A stretch of 64,000 nucleotides of DNA, taken from the NCBI RefSeq assembly GCF_900155685.1, contig NZ_LT732548.1:4197492-4261491 (forward strand), in the 5' to 3' direction. The translations under genes and the position numbers were made by a program. The notes beneath the pieces are model-generated. The model was not told the origin of the DNA. It worked only from the letters and a program-made list of their open reading frames with translations, and did no database searches. Below, piece by piece: positions 48,758-57,666 of the stretch (the stretch's first letter is position 1; each line of letters starts with the position of its first letter). This DNA comes from Paenibacillus bouchesdurhonensis. Lineage in GTDB: Bacteria > Bacillota > Bacilli > Paenibacillales > Paenibacillaceae.

Positions 48758-49207
48758 TTACGCTCTTTGGTCTTTAAGCCGTCCCGCCTCATCAAGCTTG
48801 TTAATCACTCGCTCCAGCACTTCCTTCTCTTCTTCATCCAGGCAAGTAAAGTAGTAGGCAAGCACCTCTCTTGTTTTTCTCCGTGCCTCCTCATGTACTT
48901 CCCTGCCGTGCTTTGTAATGGATAACAGTACTGCGCGCCGATCCTGATCGTCATGCCTGCGCTCCACATAACCGCTTTGAACAAGGCGATCGAGCATAAC
49001 CGTAATCGCGCTCGGCTTGACGACAAGCGCTTCCGCCAAATAAGTGACATTGCAGCTTCGCTCCTTGGCAATGAGCGACAGCATATGGAATTGCGGGCCG
49101 GTTAGCGGCAGCTCGCGGTGCTGCATAATTTCGTTTCGCAGCCTCTTCACAACCGTTGAATACTTCGCTTGAAGCCGGTCTATATATTGATCGAGATTCG
49201 GATCCAC
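48758..49207 (-). CDS. MarR-family regulator
   Basis: The 149-residue protein is a winged-helix MarR-type regulator: the N-terminal helices (QYIDRLQAKYSTVVKRLRNE), the recognition segment TYLAEALVVKPSAITVMLDR, the wing RRHDDQDRRAVLLSIT and a helical dimer end. The GTG at 49207 follows GAGGAGG, whereas the ATG at 49222 overlaps that site. It is alone and faces the RpiR-type gene. The ligand is not evident. Confidence 0.9.
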   Translation of the reverse strand: MDPNLDQYIDRLQAKYSTVVKRLRNEIMQHRELPLTGPQFHMLSLIAKERSCNVTYLAEALVVKPSAITVMLDRLVQSGYVERRHDDQDRRAVLLSITKHGREVHEEARRKTREVLAYYFTCLDEEEKEVLERVINKLDEAGRLKDQRA

Positions 49208-49343
49208 TTTATTCCTCCTCATCGTATATTCATAAGATTAAGCCGTCTTAATCATGAACATATATTAGTGTATTACGCGTTTCCCCAAAAAACAAGGAAT
49301 ATCGCTTCGTTTCAAAAGTGTCACATTAGGGTAACATAACACC

Positions 49344-49372
49344 TTGCATTATAAAGTGGAATATTTTATTAT
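49344..49372 (+). promoter_or_regulatory. Promoter of the rpiR-nagBA unit
   Basis: TTGCAT and TATTAT are 17 bases apart on the plus strand, about 93 bases before the likely start at 49465. The region between is A/T-rich. Confidence 0.65.
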
Positions 49373-49464
49373 GTATTAAAATAGTTTTCATCAAATTTGT
49401 TAAATTCACAAAAATTATTTTCTCCTTTGTGGTGCATTTGTTAAAGGAAAGAAGGTGAGTCTAC

Positions 49465-50325
49465 ATTCTTACTCCTATTCTGCACGCGTTGTCTACTCAA
49501 CTGAACGCCTTGCCACCTCAAGAAAGACGCCTGGCAGAACATATCCTAAGTGCCCCTACATCCGTTATCCATATGGGCATTACTGATCTCGCTGAGGAGT
49601 GCGGAATCAGTCCTTCTACGGTGACTAGATTTTGCAAGACGTTTCATTTCAAAGGATTTCCCGATTTCAAAATGAAGTTGGCCTTCGAGCTGGCTCACAA
49701 GCCTTCAGAAAGTCATTATCAGGATATTATCGCAGGCAACGATCTTCACAGAATCGTGCAGGCTATGGAGGCTAACCATCTGGCTTCAATTACGGATACA
49801 ACCCGTCTGCTGGATATTTCCCAGCTTCAAAAAGCGGTGGAGACGCTTTGCCGCGCAAAGCGGATTGATCTTTATGGCGTAGCGACTTCCTCCGTCATCG
49901 CTCAGGATTTCTATCAGAAGCTAATCAGGATCGGTAAAAATTGTACCGCCTTTGCGGATTCTCACATGCAAATTACTTCTGCGTCCAGCTTAAGCGAGGA
50001 CGATGCGGCCCTAGCCATTTCGTACTCCGGGGAAACACCGGAAACCATCGATGCGCTGCGCTGTGCAAAGGATAGCGGTGCAGTGACTCTATCTTTAACC
50101 CAATACGGCAGCAGCACCTTGGCCTCATTAGCGGACATATCATTATTCTCTTCATCTCTAGAGGAAGGTATGCGCCGCGGCGATATGGCCTCAAGAATTG
50201 CCCAACTCCATGTAATCGATATTCTATTTACAGGAATGGTAAGCCTGGAATTTACGGATTATACGCCTAAGCTGAAAAATTCATATCAGAATGTCCAAAT
50301 CTATCGCAAGACTACAGGAGGCTAA
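49465..50325 (+). CDS. RpiR/MurR-type regulator with SIS domain, AUU start likely
   Basis: The protein has an N-terminal RpiR helix-turn-helix (LPPQERRLAEHILSAP, then ITDLAEECGISPSTVTRFCK) and a C-terminal SIS sugar-isomerase fold (KRIDLYGVATSSVIAQDFYQ, then ALAISYSGETPETIDALRCA). Such regulators sense phosphosugars. The reading frame has no ATG before residue 1 of the conserved part; a TTG at 49489 has no ribosome site, while GAAGGTGA lies 6 bases before an ATT at 49465. It precedes nagB by 5 bases and probably controls nagBA. Confidence 0.85.
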   Translation: MLTPILHALSTQLNALPPQERRLAEHILSAPTSVIHMGITDLAEECGISPSTVTRFCKTFHFKGFPDFKMKLAFELAHKPSESHYQDIIAGNDLHRIVQAMEANHLASITDTTRLLDISQLQKAVETLCRAKRIDLYGVATSSVIAQDFYQKLIRIGKNCTAFADSHMQITSASSLSEDDAALAISYSGETPETIDALRCAKDSGAVTLSLTQYGSSTLASLADISLFSSSLEEGMRRGDMASRIAQLHVIDILFTGMVSLEFTDYTPKLKNSYQNVQIYRKTTGG

Positions 50326-50330
50326 TAAAT

Positions 50331-51059
50331 ATGTTTAATATTATTAAAGTAAACAATGAACAGCAATTCAATGAGACTGGAGCAGGAATTATTGCAAGTC
50401 TGCTGCAAACAAACCCGCGGGCCTCTCTCGGGCTAGCAACCGGAGGCACACCTGTCGGGGTATATAAACATCTAATCGAACTGCATAAACAAGGCCTTGT
50501 TAGCTTCAAGGAAGCTCGCAGCTACAATCTGGATGAGTATATCGGACTGCCTGAGGATCATTCGGAAAGCTACCGCAGATTTATGAATGAGAAGCTGTTC
50601 AACCATGTAGACATAGATTTAAGCAATACCCATGTCCCAACAGGCGTATCCGGCGATGGGCACAAAGCCGCAGAAGAGTATACGGAGCTACTGAAACAAG
50701 CTGGCCAAATCGATCTGCAACTGCTCGGTCTCGGCCATAATGGACATATCGGCTTCAATGAGCCGGCTGAGGAGCTAGTAGCAGCGACGCATGTAGTTGA
50801 GCTGGATGAAGTGACACGCAAAGCTAATGCTCGTTACTTTAACTCCATTGACGAGGTGCCAACACATGCAATTACGATGGGCATCGGTTCTATTCTTAAA
50901 GCGAAGCAAATTTTGTTGATGGCTAAAGGAGCGGACAAAGCAGAAATTGTTGCCAAAGCGCTTAAAGGGCCGATCACGACTCAATGCCCTGCTTCTTTAT
51001 TGCAGCTCCATCCAAATGTTGTCGTTATTGTGGATCAAGAGGCTGGAGGATTGTTATAA
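50331..51059 (+). CDS. nagB: Glucosamine-6-phosphate deaminase
   Basis: The 242-residue protein matches NagB: GLATGGTPVGVYKHLIELHK, YNLDEYIGLPEDHSESYRRF with the catalytic Asp, the LGLGHNGHIGFNEPAEE motif with the active His, and HAITMGIGSILKA. It converts glucosamine 6-phosphate to fructose 6-phosphate and ammonia. It directly follows the RpiR gene and precedes nagA by a few bases. Confidence 0.97.
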   Translation: MFNIIKVNNEQQFNETGAGIIASLLQTNPRASLGLATGGTPVGVYKHLIELHKQGLVSFKEARSYNLDEYIGLPEDHSESYRRFMNEKLFNHVDIDLSNTHVPTGVSGDGHKAAEEYTELLKQAGQIDLQLLGLGHNGHIGFNEPAEELVAATHVVELDEVTRKANARYFNSIDEVPTHAITMGIGSILKAKQILLMAKGADKAEIVAKALKGPITTQCPASLLQLHPNVVVIVDQEAGGLL

Positions 51060-51061
51060 GC

Positions 51062-52246
51062 ATGCGCACCCCGAACCGGAGTTTTCAAATTACTCACGCC
51101 GAGATTGTTACGCCTACAGGCATCATTCATGACGGTACGGTGGTCGTGGAGGAAGGCCTTATCACATACGTGGGCTCGACATCAGGAATGCCTTCAGATT
51201 CTCCGGCCTCAGCCTCAACGATTGACGCTGGGGGAAGCTATGTCCTGCCTGGCTTTATTGATGTGCATGTTCATGGCGGCCTGCTTGAGGATTTCTCAAT
51301 TCCAAGCAAGGCAGCCTTCGACGCGATCACGAAGCTGCATTGCAGCCAAGGAACTACGTCCATGCTGGCTACAACAATGACAATGCCGCATGACGTCATC
51401 GATGAAGTACTCAGCGAAGTACACGAGTATATGTCCAACGACATGCCTTACGCTCAATTGGTTGGCGTTCATTTGGAAGGTCCTTTTATTAGTCCTAAAT
51501 GGCCAGGGGCCCAGAACCCTGCCCATATCGTACCGCCAAACCGCTCCTGGGTAGAAGCTTGGAACAATAAATATCCTGGCCTTATCAAACAGGTTACCTT
51601 TGCACCGGAAAGAGAAGGTGCCTTGGAACTGATTCGCTACCTTCGCAAAGAAGGAATCGTTGCTGCCGCTGGGCACACCGATGCTTCCTACGAAGAAATT
51701 ATGGCCGCCGTCCAGGTAGGACTGCATCATGCCGTCCATACTTTTAATGCCATGACTCCGCTTCATCACCGAAATCCGGGAACCGCTGGGGCTGTTCTGA
51801 GCACTCCGGCGATCAGTGCGGAAATCATCGCTGACGGTATTCACGTCCATCATGCGGCCATTAAATTGCTGGCTCAGGTGAAGGATAACAACAATTTAAT
51901 TTTAATCACGGATGCCATGTCAGCAGCGGGGCTTGGGGACGGCGAATACATGCTCGGCGACCTTCCGGTCATCGTGAAGGATAACGTTTGTACCCTTAAA
52001 GAAAGTGATAACACCCTGGCTGGCAGCACCCTAACGATGATTCGCGGCTTCCGCCATCTCGTACAAAAAGTAGGCCTTTCTGTAGAAAGAGCCTCCGAAG
52101 CAGCCAGCTTAAACCCGGCAAAGCTCATTCGGATTGATCATTTAACCGGCTCGGTTGAGACAGGCAAACAAGCAGATTTATTGCTGGTTGACCGGGATTT
52201 AAATTTAAAGGACACCTGGGTTAAAGGACAACATTTTAAGGCATAA
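51062..52246 (+). CDS. nagA: N-acetylglucosamine-6-phosphate deacetylase
   Basis: The 394-residue protein has the amidohydrolase motifs of NagA: GFIDVHVHGGLLEDFS (metal), GVHLEGPFISPKWPGAQN (catalytic Glu region), VAAAGHTDASYEEI, HTFNAMTPLHHRNPG, and LITDAMSAAGLGDGEY with the catalytic Asp. It removes the acetyl group from GlcNAc 6-phosphate, feeding NagB. The start at 51062 lies just after nagB, whose end contains the ribosome site; frames open further upstream overlap nagB and are not used. Confidence 0.97.
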   Translation: MRTPNRSFQITHAEIVTPTGIIHDGTVVVEEGLITYVGSTSGMPSDSPASASTIDAGGSYVLPGFIDVHVHGGLLEDFSIPSKAAFDAITKLHCSQGTTSMLATTMTMPHDVIDEVLSEVHEYMSNDMPYAQLVGVHLEGPFISPKWPGAQNPAHIVPPNRSWVEAWNNKYPGLIKQVTFAPEREGALELIRYLRKEGIVAAAGHTDASYEEIMAAVQVGLHHAVHTFNAMTPLHHRNPGTAGAVLSTPAISAEIIADGIHVHHAAIKLLAQVKDNNNLILITDAMSAAGLGDGEYMLGDLPVIVKDNVCTLKESDNTLAGSTLTMIRGFRHLVQKVGLSVERASEAASLNPAKLIRIDHLTGSVETGKQADLLLVDRDLNLKDTWVKGQHFKA

Positions 52247-52275
52247 GCCATGAACCATGAGCATGAGCCATAATC

Positions 52276-52329
52276 AAAAAAGCAGCAGCTAAGGATTTTA
52301 TTATTCATCCTCATGGCTGCTGCTTTTTC
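52276..52329. terminator. Bidirectional terminator after nagA
   Basis: AAAAGCAGCAGC and GCTGCTGCTTTTT pair across a loop of about 25 bases, with A/T runs on both sides. It closes nagA and the converging lipoprotein gene. Confidence 0.85.
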
Positions 52330-52353
52330 TTATATGCAGGACTTTGCTACTTC

Positions 52354-53493
52354 TTAGCGGGTTACTCCGCCCGAGAATCCGGCGCCGCTGCCGGTTCCTG
52401 TTCCTGTAGTGCCAGACATGCCAGTACCAGTACCCGTTGTACCAGCGCCGCCGCCTGTATTTCTATATCCGTTCGGGCCGGTCATTGTACCTGCTCGCCC
52501 AGGAAAAATACGATTTACAAGATGTTCAAAGTCGCTAACATAACCCTGCAGTGTAGCTCCAGTGCGGGATTGAGTCGCATAGTTGCTTACATGCGTTACG
52601 AATTCCTGATGTCCGGATACGTGCACATTTCGAATGTGAGGCGCTGTCTTCTTCACGGCTTTGGAGATATTATCCTTTACGCTCTGAGGAACATTATCCA
52701 CAAGAGCCGCGCCTGTACCTGCCCCAAGCCCTACAACGGAACCGTTGCCTGTTCCATCTACATTAGTTGTATTGCGATTACGCATACTTTTCATGCCGAG
52801 CATGCCGTCTGCTCCGCCATTCATACCCGTTGCGCCTCGATTGCCCCGAGTTGCGGTATCGAACAGGCTTCCAGCTACACCGGATCGTCCCATTAGTCCT
52901 CTCCCAAGTCCGTCATTGACGCGTGTGCCGTCGTTTACACCTGAAGGGGTTCTCGGGGTCGTTCCATAGCCTGTAGTGCCATAGCCCGTCGTGCCATAGC
53001 TTGTTCCGTAGCCTGTAGGACCGTATCCCGTCTGATTTCCTGTTACTCCATTATTCATTGTTCCTGGCGTTCTTCCATTCAGGACGTTGTTCGTTCCATA
53101 ACCTGTCGCCCCGTAGTTCGTAGTCATGCCGCGGCCTGGAGCAACTGCTCTTCCATGTTGATTGCCATGAAGCGTTACGGCGACATAAGCGTCGCGATCC
53201 GTAACGACTACATGCGCCGATTGAACCTCACTAAGCTGGGATACCTTGTTGCTTAGAGCCGGACTGTACTTCAATGAGTTGATTCGCTCGCTCTGGCCGT
53301 TGCCGAGACTGCGCGTAAAATTCCGATCGCCGTCACGGAGCGAATTGACGTCATAATTACGGTAGTTCTTGTTGCGGACGCCCTGCGACTTCAAATTCCC
53401 CTGATCGGTTCTTGTCCCGCAGCCCGTAATTCCAACCATACTGGCAAGCAGCGTTGCTGACAGAGATAAGCTGACAACTTTGGCAATTCGCAT
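52354..53493 (-). CDS. YhcN/YlaJ-type sporulation lipoprotein with low-complexity inserts
   Basis: The 379-residue protein begins with a signal and lipobox (LSATLLASMVGITGC, Cys25) and contains the YhcN/YlaJ core in two parts: KVSQLSEVQSAHVVVTDRDA and later AVKKTAPHIRNVHVSGHQEF and YVSDFEHLVNRIFPGRAG. Between them lies a Gly/Thr/Tyr/Asn-rich segment with repeated YGTTG units, and the C-terminus is a second Gly/Thr-rich tail. Family members are found in the spore inner membrane and germination. The inserts are much longer than in B. subtilis YhcN. Confidence 0.85.
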   Translation of the reverse strand: MRIAKVVSLSLSATLLASMVGITGCGTRTDQGNLKSQGVRNKNYRNYDVNSLRDGDRNFTRSLGNGQSERINSLKYSPALSNKVSQLSEVQSAHVVVTDRDAYVAVTLHGNQHGRAVAPGRGMTTNYGATGYGTNNVLNGRTPGTMNNGVTGNQTGYGPTGYGTSYGTTGYGTTGYGTTPRTPSGVNDGTRVNDGLGRGLMGRSGVAGSLFDTATRGNRGATGMNGGADGMLGMKSMRNRNTTNVDGTGNGSVVGLGAGTGAALVDNVPQSVKDNISKAVKKTAPHIRNVHVSGHQEFVTHVSNYATQSRTGATLQGYVSDFEHLVNRIFPGRAGTMTGPNGYRNTGGGAGTTGTGTGMSGTTGTGTGSGAGFSGGVTR

Positions 53494-53630
53494 TTAGTCA
53501 TCCCCCGTTATTAAAGTGATGTATGATGAACATCTGTTAGGATGCTCGCGGTGGAGTTTTTGCATACAGGTAAACATAACCGGACGCCAGGCGTACAATA
53601 ACATATATAATGACCTGAGGTGATTCTTCT

Positions 53631-54704
53631 ATGAAAGTATTGTTTACCTTCTACGTCCCCAGCGGCGGTGTGGAAACGCTGAATCGCCTTCGCTGTAAAG
53701 CACTTAAAGAAATCGGCATCGAAGGGCATCTCCTCTATCTTGAAAACGGCTCCGGACTCCAGAACATTTCTGGCATTCCCGTATATATTTCCCCTACCGA
53801 TTATCAGCTGCAAACCCTGTTAATGACACAGGAGTATGATGCCATCGTAACGACCTCAGACTACCTTATGACGCTAAGGCTGCGCCAAATCGGCTATATT
53901 GGCCCGATATTATACGAAATTCAGGGACTTGGTACCAGAGACCAGGCCGAACAGGCACTCAATGAAGCAGAGCCCATTTTAAGGGATTTCTGTCAGGGTA
54001 TGCTCATGCCGCCTACTCCACACCTAGTCGAGCTTGCCACAAAAATATGCCCCACGATTCCCCGCTACATCTTTTCTAATCCGGTTGATACAGACACGTT
54101 CTTGCCACTTAATGTAAAGGCTCCGAATAGACCAATCATCGCCTGGATCGGACGACTAGAAGCAAATAAAAATTGGGAATTGTTTCTTCATATTGCTCAT
54201 TCCCTCATCCTTGTTAAGTCAGAGCTGCTTTTTTGGATGTTTCTCGACGATAAGCTAAGTTCTGAGGCAGAACGCAACTCCTTCTGGGAAATTGTCCAAT
54301 TGCGGGGCCTTTCTGAGCATATACGGGTTATTTCCAATGCTCCGCATGCTAGCATGCCTGAATATTTATCCCTTATCGGCGAATCAGGAGGACTGCTGCT
54401 TTCGACCTCCCATCTGGAAGGCTTCGGGTATGCCGTCGCGGAAGCCATTTCCTGCCGCTGCCCCGTGCTCAGCACCGACTCGGATGGAGTACGCCTTTTT
54501 ATCCGCCACAATGAGACGGGCAAATTTTTTGCCATGGGGGATGTTTCAGGTGCGGTCAAGGAGATTCTTGAACTTATGGATAATCAATGTCTGCGAGAAA
54601 TGATTCGCCGCAACGGCCAGGATTATATATCCAGACTGATGTCTCCCCAGCAATATGCAGCCAATTTTCACCAGATGATTTTGAGCCTCAAAGGATCGTC
54701 ATAA
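53631..54704 (+). CDS. Glycosyltransferase, GT4 (group 1) type
   Basis: The 357-residue protein has a GT-B fold: the N-terminal strand LFTFYVPSGGVETLNRLRCK, the PIIAWIGRLEANKNWELFLH hinge region, and the C-terminal donor motif STSHLEGFGYAVAEAISCRC with the E-x7-E-like segment. It would transfer a sugar from a nucleotide donor to a surface glycan. GAGGTGA precedes the ATG. It is transcribed away from the lipoprotein gene and ends at a terminator shared with the next gene. Confidence 0.88.
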   Translation: MKVLFTFYVPSGGVETLNRLRCKALKEIGIEGHLLYLENGSGLQNISGIPVYISPTDYQLQTLLMTQEYDAIVTTSDYLMTLRLRQIGYIGPILYEIQGLGTRDQAEQALNEAEPILRDFCQGMLMPPTPHLVELATKICPTIPRYIFSNPVDTDTFLPLNVKAPNRPIIAWIGRLEANKNWELFLHIAHSLILVKSELLFWMFLDDKLSSEAERNSFWEIVQLRGLSEHIRVISNAPHASMPEYLSLIGESGGLLLSTSHLEGFGYAVAEAISCRCPVLSTDSDGVRLFIRHNETGKFFAMGDVSGAVKEILELMDNQCLREMIRRNGQDYISRLMSPQQYAANFHQMILSLKGSS

Positions 54705-54730
54705 ATATTGCAATAGCAATAAAAATACAA

Positions 54731-54779
54731 AAAGGTTGCCCCTTCGTTATCAAATGAATAACGATTGGGCAACCTTCTT
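54731..54779. terminator. Bidirectional terminator
   Basis: AAGGTTGCCC pairs with GGGCAACCTT, and inside CGTTAT with ATAACG. It separates the converging glycosyltransferase genes. Confidence 0.85.
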
Positions 54780-54781
54780 GG

Positions 54782-55882
54782 TTATGGTGAATCATCGTCG
54801 CTCAAAAGCATTCCAAGCGCATGTTGGAGCTTAGAGCGATTCTCAAGCAATCCGCGATCCTGTGGAAGATATTCAAGCGCTTTTTCGTTATGATTGTATG
54901 CGCTGTTCAGATCTCCTTGCTGTGCGTAACAAATGCATAACCGACTGTGCGGAACCCATGTGCGAAGGCTGCGATTCTCCATGATAGCCAAGGAAGATGC
55001 TGCACCGATATGCAGGGCCTGTAAATACCAGTAAGTCGCAGCTGCCCATTGCCCCCTTTCTTCGAAACAGCTTCCGATCGCGCAGCAGATTTCGCTCTGG
55101 GGCAAATCATATTGAAATGATTGCAGCAGTGCCTCCAGCTTTTTCTCCCGTAAACCAAGCTCCCCGCAGCAATCCGCCAATTTAATGCAGGCCAGAATGC
55201 AGTCATCCTTATATTTGTTAGGCTGCTTAAGAAAGTGGTTCAGTTGAACGACCGCTTCTTCATAGCGCTTCAAATCCGCCAGCTCACTCCCGTAATGCAG
55301 CAAGAGGCGTCCTTCCAGACTACCGCCGGAAGCAATCCATTTTTCTAATATGCGGAGATTACGCTCTGTATGCACACCTTGTCTGGAGTGGGTGACAGCT
55401 ATATCCGAATAAGCGATCCTGGCACCTGACACCTCGATATCTTCATGAACGATTCCTTTCCACTTGAAGCCTTTATCCCTACGAACAAGCCGATGTCTCC
55501 GAGACAAAATAAGCGGTTCTCCAGCAGCACAGAATGCCAGATGGTAATCCATCATGATGACTTCCTGCTGTTTGCTCAAGGTTCTCTTTAATCGCTTCAA
55601 TTTATCCCGATCTGTTGGCAATAATAAATCATCGGCATCCAGCCACATAATGAATTCTTTTGTCGCGTGTCCAAAGGAATCATTCCTGGCGGCTGCGAAG
55701 TCATCATTCCACTGGAAATCATAGATTTTTGTGGTGTAGCTTCTGGCAATTTCCTTCGTTCGATCAGTTGATCCGGTGTCGACAATAATAATTTCATCGA
55801 CAATGTCGCATACTGAATCCAGGCACTTCTGCAGTTGCTTCTCTTCGTTTTTTACAATCATGCATAAACTTATGGAAATCAG
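54782..55882 (-). CDS. GT2 glycosyltransferase with TPR-like tail, CTG start likely
   Basis: The protein has a GT-A catalytic domain (CMIVKNEEKQLQKCLDSVCD, IIIVDTGSTDRTKEIA, MWLDADDLLLPTDRDKL with the DxD) and a C-terminal TPR-like helical part (LADLKRYEEAVVQLNHFLKQ, CYAQQGDLNSAYNHNEKALE). The first strand of the fold (ISISLC) lies upstream of the ATG at 55861, in the same frame, behind a CTG at 55882 that overlaps the stop of the preceding gene and has GGAGG 9 bases before it. It probably adds sugars to a spore or cell-surface polymer. Confidence 0.88.
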   Translation of the reverse strand: MISISLCMIVKNEEKQLQKCLDSVCDIVDEIIIVDTGSTDRTKEIARSYTTKIYDFQWNDDFAAARNDSFGHATKEFIMWLDADDLLLPTDRDKLKRLKRTLSKQQEVIMMDYHLAFCAAGEPLILSRRHRLVRRDKGFKWKGIVHEDIEVSGARIAYSDIAVTHSRQGVHTERNLRILEKWIASGGSLEGRLLLHYGSELADLKRYEEAVVQLNHFLKQPNKYKDDCILACIKLADCCGELGLREKKLEALLQSFQYDLPQSEICCAIGSCFEERGQWAAATYWYLQALHIGAASSLAIMENRSLRTWVPHSRLCICYAQQGDLNSAYNHNEKALEYLPQDRGLLENRSKLQHALGMLLSDDDSP

Positions 55883-56868
55883 GAGATGAAGCCTCCTTCC
55901 CGGAGCAGATCAACGATATCCTGGTTTGAGATCAGACTGTCGTTCGAATGGTATTCATCAAAATTAATGCGCTGAAGATGGCTGTACTGCTTATATAGAT
56001 GGGCAGGAGGGTTGGATGGAAGGATGACGAAGTATTGCTCATTGTATTTGTACGTATAAGGCGACTCATATCGGGAAACAAGCACCTCATGCAGCTTTTC
56101 GCCTGGTCTCATTCCGATTTCCTTCAATGAGACGGTATGCCCTAAATAATGATCCGCCAAAGCATCCCCAATGTCGGTAATCCGGCAGGCTTTCATTTTC
56201 ATGACGAACATCTCGCCGCCGATTGCCGTTCTTGCTGCCTTTAGCAGCAGTTCGATCGCCTCCTCCAGCGTGAGGAAGAAACGGGTCATTTGGCTATGAG
56301 TTATCGTCAGTTCGCCCCCTGACTTCAACTGCTGGATAAATAAAGGAACAACGCTGCCATTCGTTCCTAATACATTCCCCCCGCGTATACAAGTAAAACG
56401 GGTATGCTCACTTAAATAATTCGCATGAATCATCAGCTTTTCTCCGATTGCTTTTGTCATACCGTACGTATTGATCGGATCCACAGCTTTATCGGTAGAG
56501 ACATCAATAACTTTAAGCACTTTTTGAGCAATGCTCGCCCGAATGATATTCTCTGTACCGAGAACGTTTGTCTTAAGCGCCTCTGTTGGTTGATGCTCGC
56601 ATACGGGGACGTGCTTCAGGGCTGCTAAATGGAATACATAATCCGCGCCTTTGCATCCGGATTCAACCGCATCGTAATCGCGAACGTCTCCAATGACAAA
56701 TTTAAGCCTGTAGTCATACCCGAATTCCCGTTGCATCAGAACCTGGGCGTATTCGTTACGGGAGAAGATGCGTATTTCTCTCGGATTATCCCGGAGGAGC
56801 GTCCGGGTCAATGTCTTCCCCCATGATCCGGTGCCCCCGGTAACGAGAATGATCTTATCCTTAAACAT
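55879..56868 (-). CDS. UDP-GlcNAc 4,6-dehydratase-like (CapE/PseB/SpsM family), copy 1
   Basis: The 329-residue SDR-type protein has the Rossmann motif VTGGTGSWGKTL, HLAALKHVPVCE, the catalytic DVSTDKA and YGMTKAIGEK, and the CapE/PseB-like RPGEKLHE segment. It dehydrates UDP-GlcNAc at C4/C6 (often with 5-epimerisation) to feed rare amino-sugar synthesis. It is paralogous to the gene at 63084 in this window. B. subtilis spsM, the SPbeta insertion target, belongs to this family. Confidence 0.9.
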   Translation of the reverse strand: MFKDKIILVTGGTGSWGKTLTRTLLRDNPREIRIFSRNEYAQVLMQREFGYDYRLKFVIGDVRDYDAVESGCKGADYVFHLAALKHVPVCEHQPTEALKTNVLGTENIIRASIAQKVLKVIDVSTDKAVDPINTYGMTKAIGEKLMIHANYLSEHTRFTCIRGGNVLGTNGSVVPLFIQQLKSGGELTITHSQMTRFFLTLEEAIELLLKAARTAIGGEMFVMKMKACRITDIGDALADHYLGHTVSLKEIGMRPGEKLHEVLVSRYESPYTYKYNEQYFVILPSNPPAHLYKQYSHLQRINFDEYHSNDSLISNQDIVDLLREGGFIS

Positions 56869-56915
56869 TACAGCACCTTCCTTTCTTTCCTTTCCATCAG
56901 AACTGCCGCCATGTA

Positions 56916-57611
56916 CTATTTAGGCGGTTTGGCCATATAATCTCTCAATATGGCGTTAATTTCCTCCGTCTTCATCCGATTCTCCTCCGGAACAACCTTG
57001 GGTGACGTATTGGTTGAATGCACAACGTTAACCCAATTTCGTCCTGCCAGTTTCTCATGGGGAAATTTAATGACATGACCGTGGTCTCTAATGGTGTAAC
57101 GCTCACCGTTCAGAAATCCCTTAACTTTATAAATCAACACATAAAATTGGGGAGAAGCATAAAATTTCGGGGCCATCACATGGCGATCACGATCCCAGTA
57201 ATACCCGTTTTGGTTAAGCAGAGCCCAGGTTTCTGCTTTGTGCCGATAATCATGTAACTGTTGAAAATAATCCTTGTGCAGCAAGTCATCCGAGTCCGTT
57301 CTGGCGATATACAGCTCATCAGCCCCCTGAATATATTCGGATATCGCTTGCTCGTACTGCTCCACCGGGACAAAACGGATATGATCCGGAAGTTCGATGC
57401 CCAGGTCACTCAATACTTCATAAATAACGTCATGTGAGCGCGGGTCATATTTAAGCAATGTTAAAAAATTCTGATTGCTCTGATGCAACAAGCTGCTCAG
57501 CGTTAAATCCCGGAACAGTTTAATGCGATGCTCTACCCATGGACGTGTTAACCGATCCTGGCACATGCCCATATTGTTAAATCTGATATCGATAACCAAC
57601 CGCCTAGTCAA
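56916..57611 (-). CDS. Putative rhamnosyltransferase-like glycosyltransferase
   Basis: The 231-residue protein resembles the putative rhamnosyl transferase family (PF11316-type): RFNNMGMCQDRLTRPWVEHR, the DxD-like TDSDDLLHKDYF at about residue 105 and a C-terminal NVVHSTNTSP. It is shorter than most glycosyltransferases and may be a single GT-A domain. The donor sugar cannot be read from the sequence. It lies between dehydratase copy 1 and the UDP-sugar dehydrogenase. Confidence 0.78.
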   Translation of the reverse strand: MTRRLVIDIRFNNMGMCQDRLTRPWVEHRIKLFRDLTLSSLLHQSNQNFLTLLKYDPRSHDVIYEVLSDLGIELPDHIRFVPVEQYEQAISEYIQGADELYIARTDSDDLLHKDYFQQLHDYRHKAETWALLNQNGYYWDRDRHVMAPKFYASPQFYVLIYKVKGFLNGERYTIRDHGHVIKFPHEKLAGRNWVNVVHSTNTSPKVVPEENRMKTEEINAILRDYMAKPPK

Positions 57612-57666
57612 TATCTATCCCTCCTGTATTGTGGTTAAAGGAACTTAAAGAAGCTGGTGCAATCAG

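Noticed and set aside
50984..51061. Upstream extension of nagA into the nagB gene
   Set aside because: The extension is out of frame with nagB and unlike any NagA N-terminus. The ATG at 51062 directly follows nagB and fits the family.
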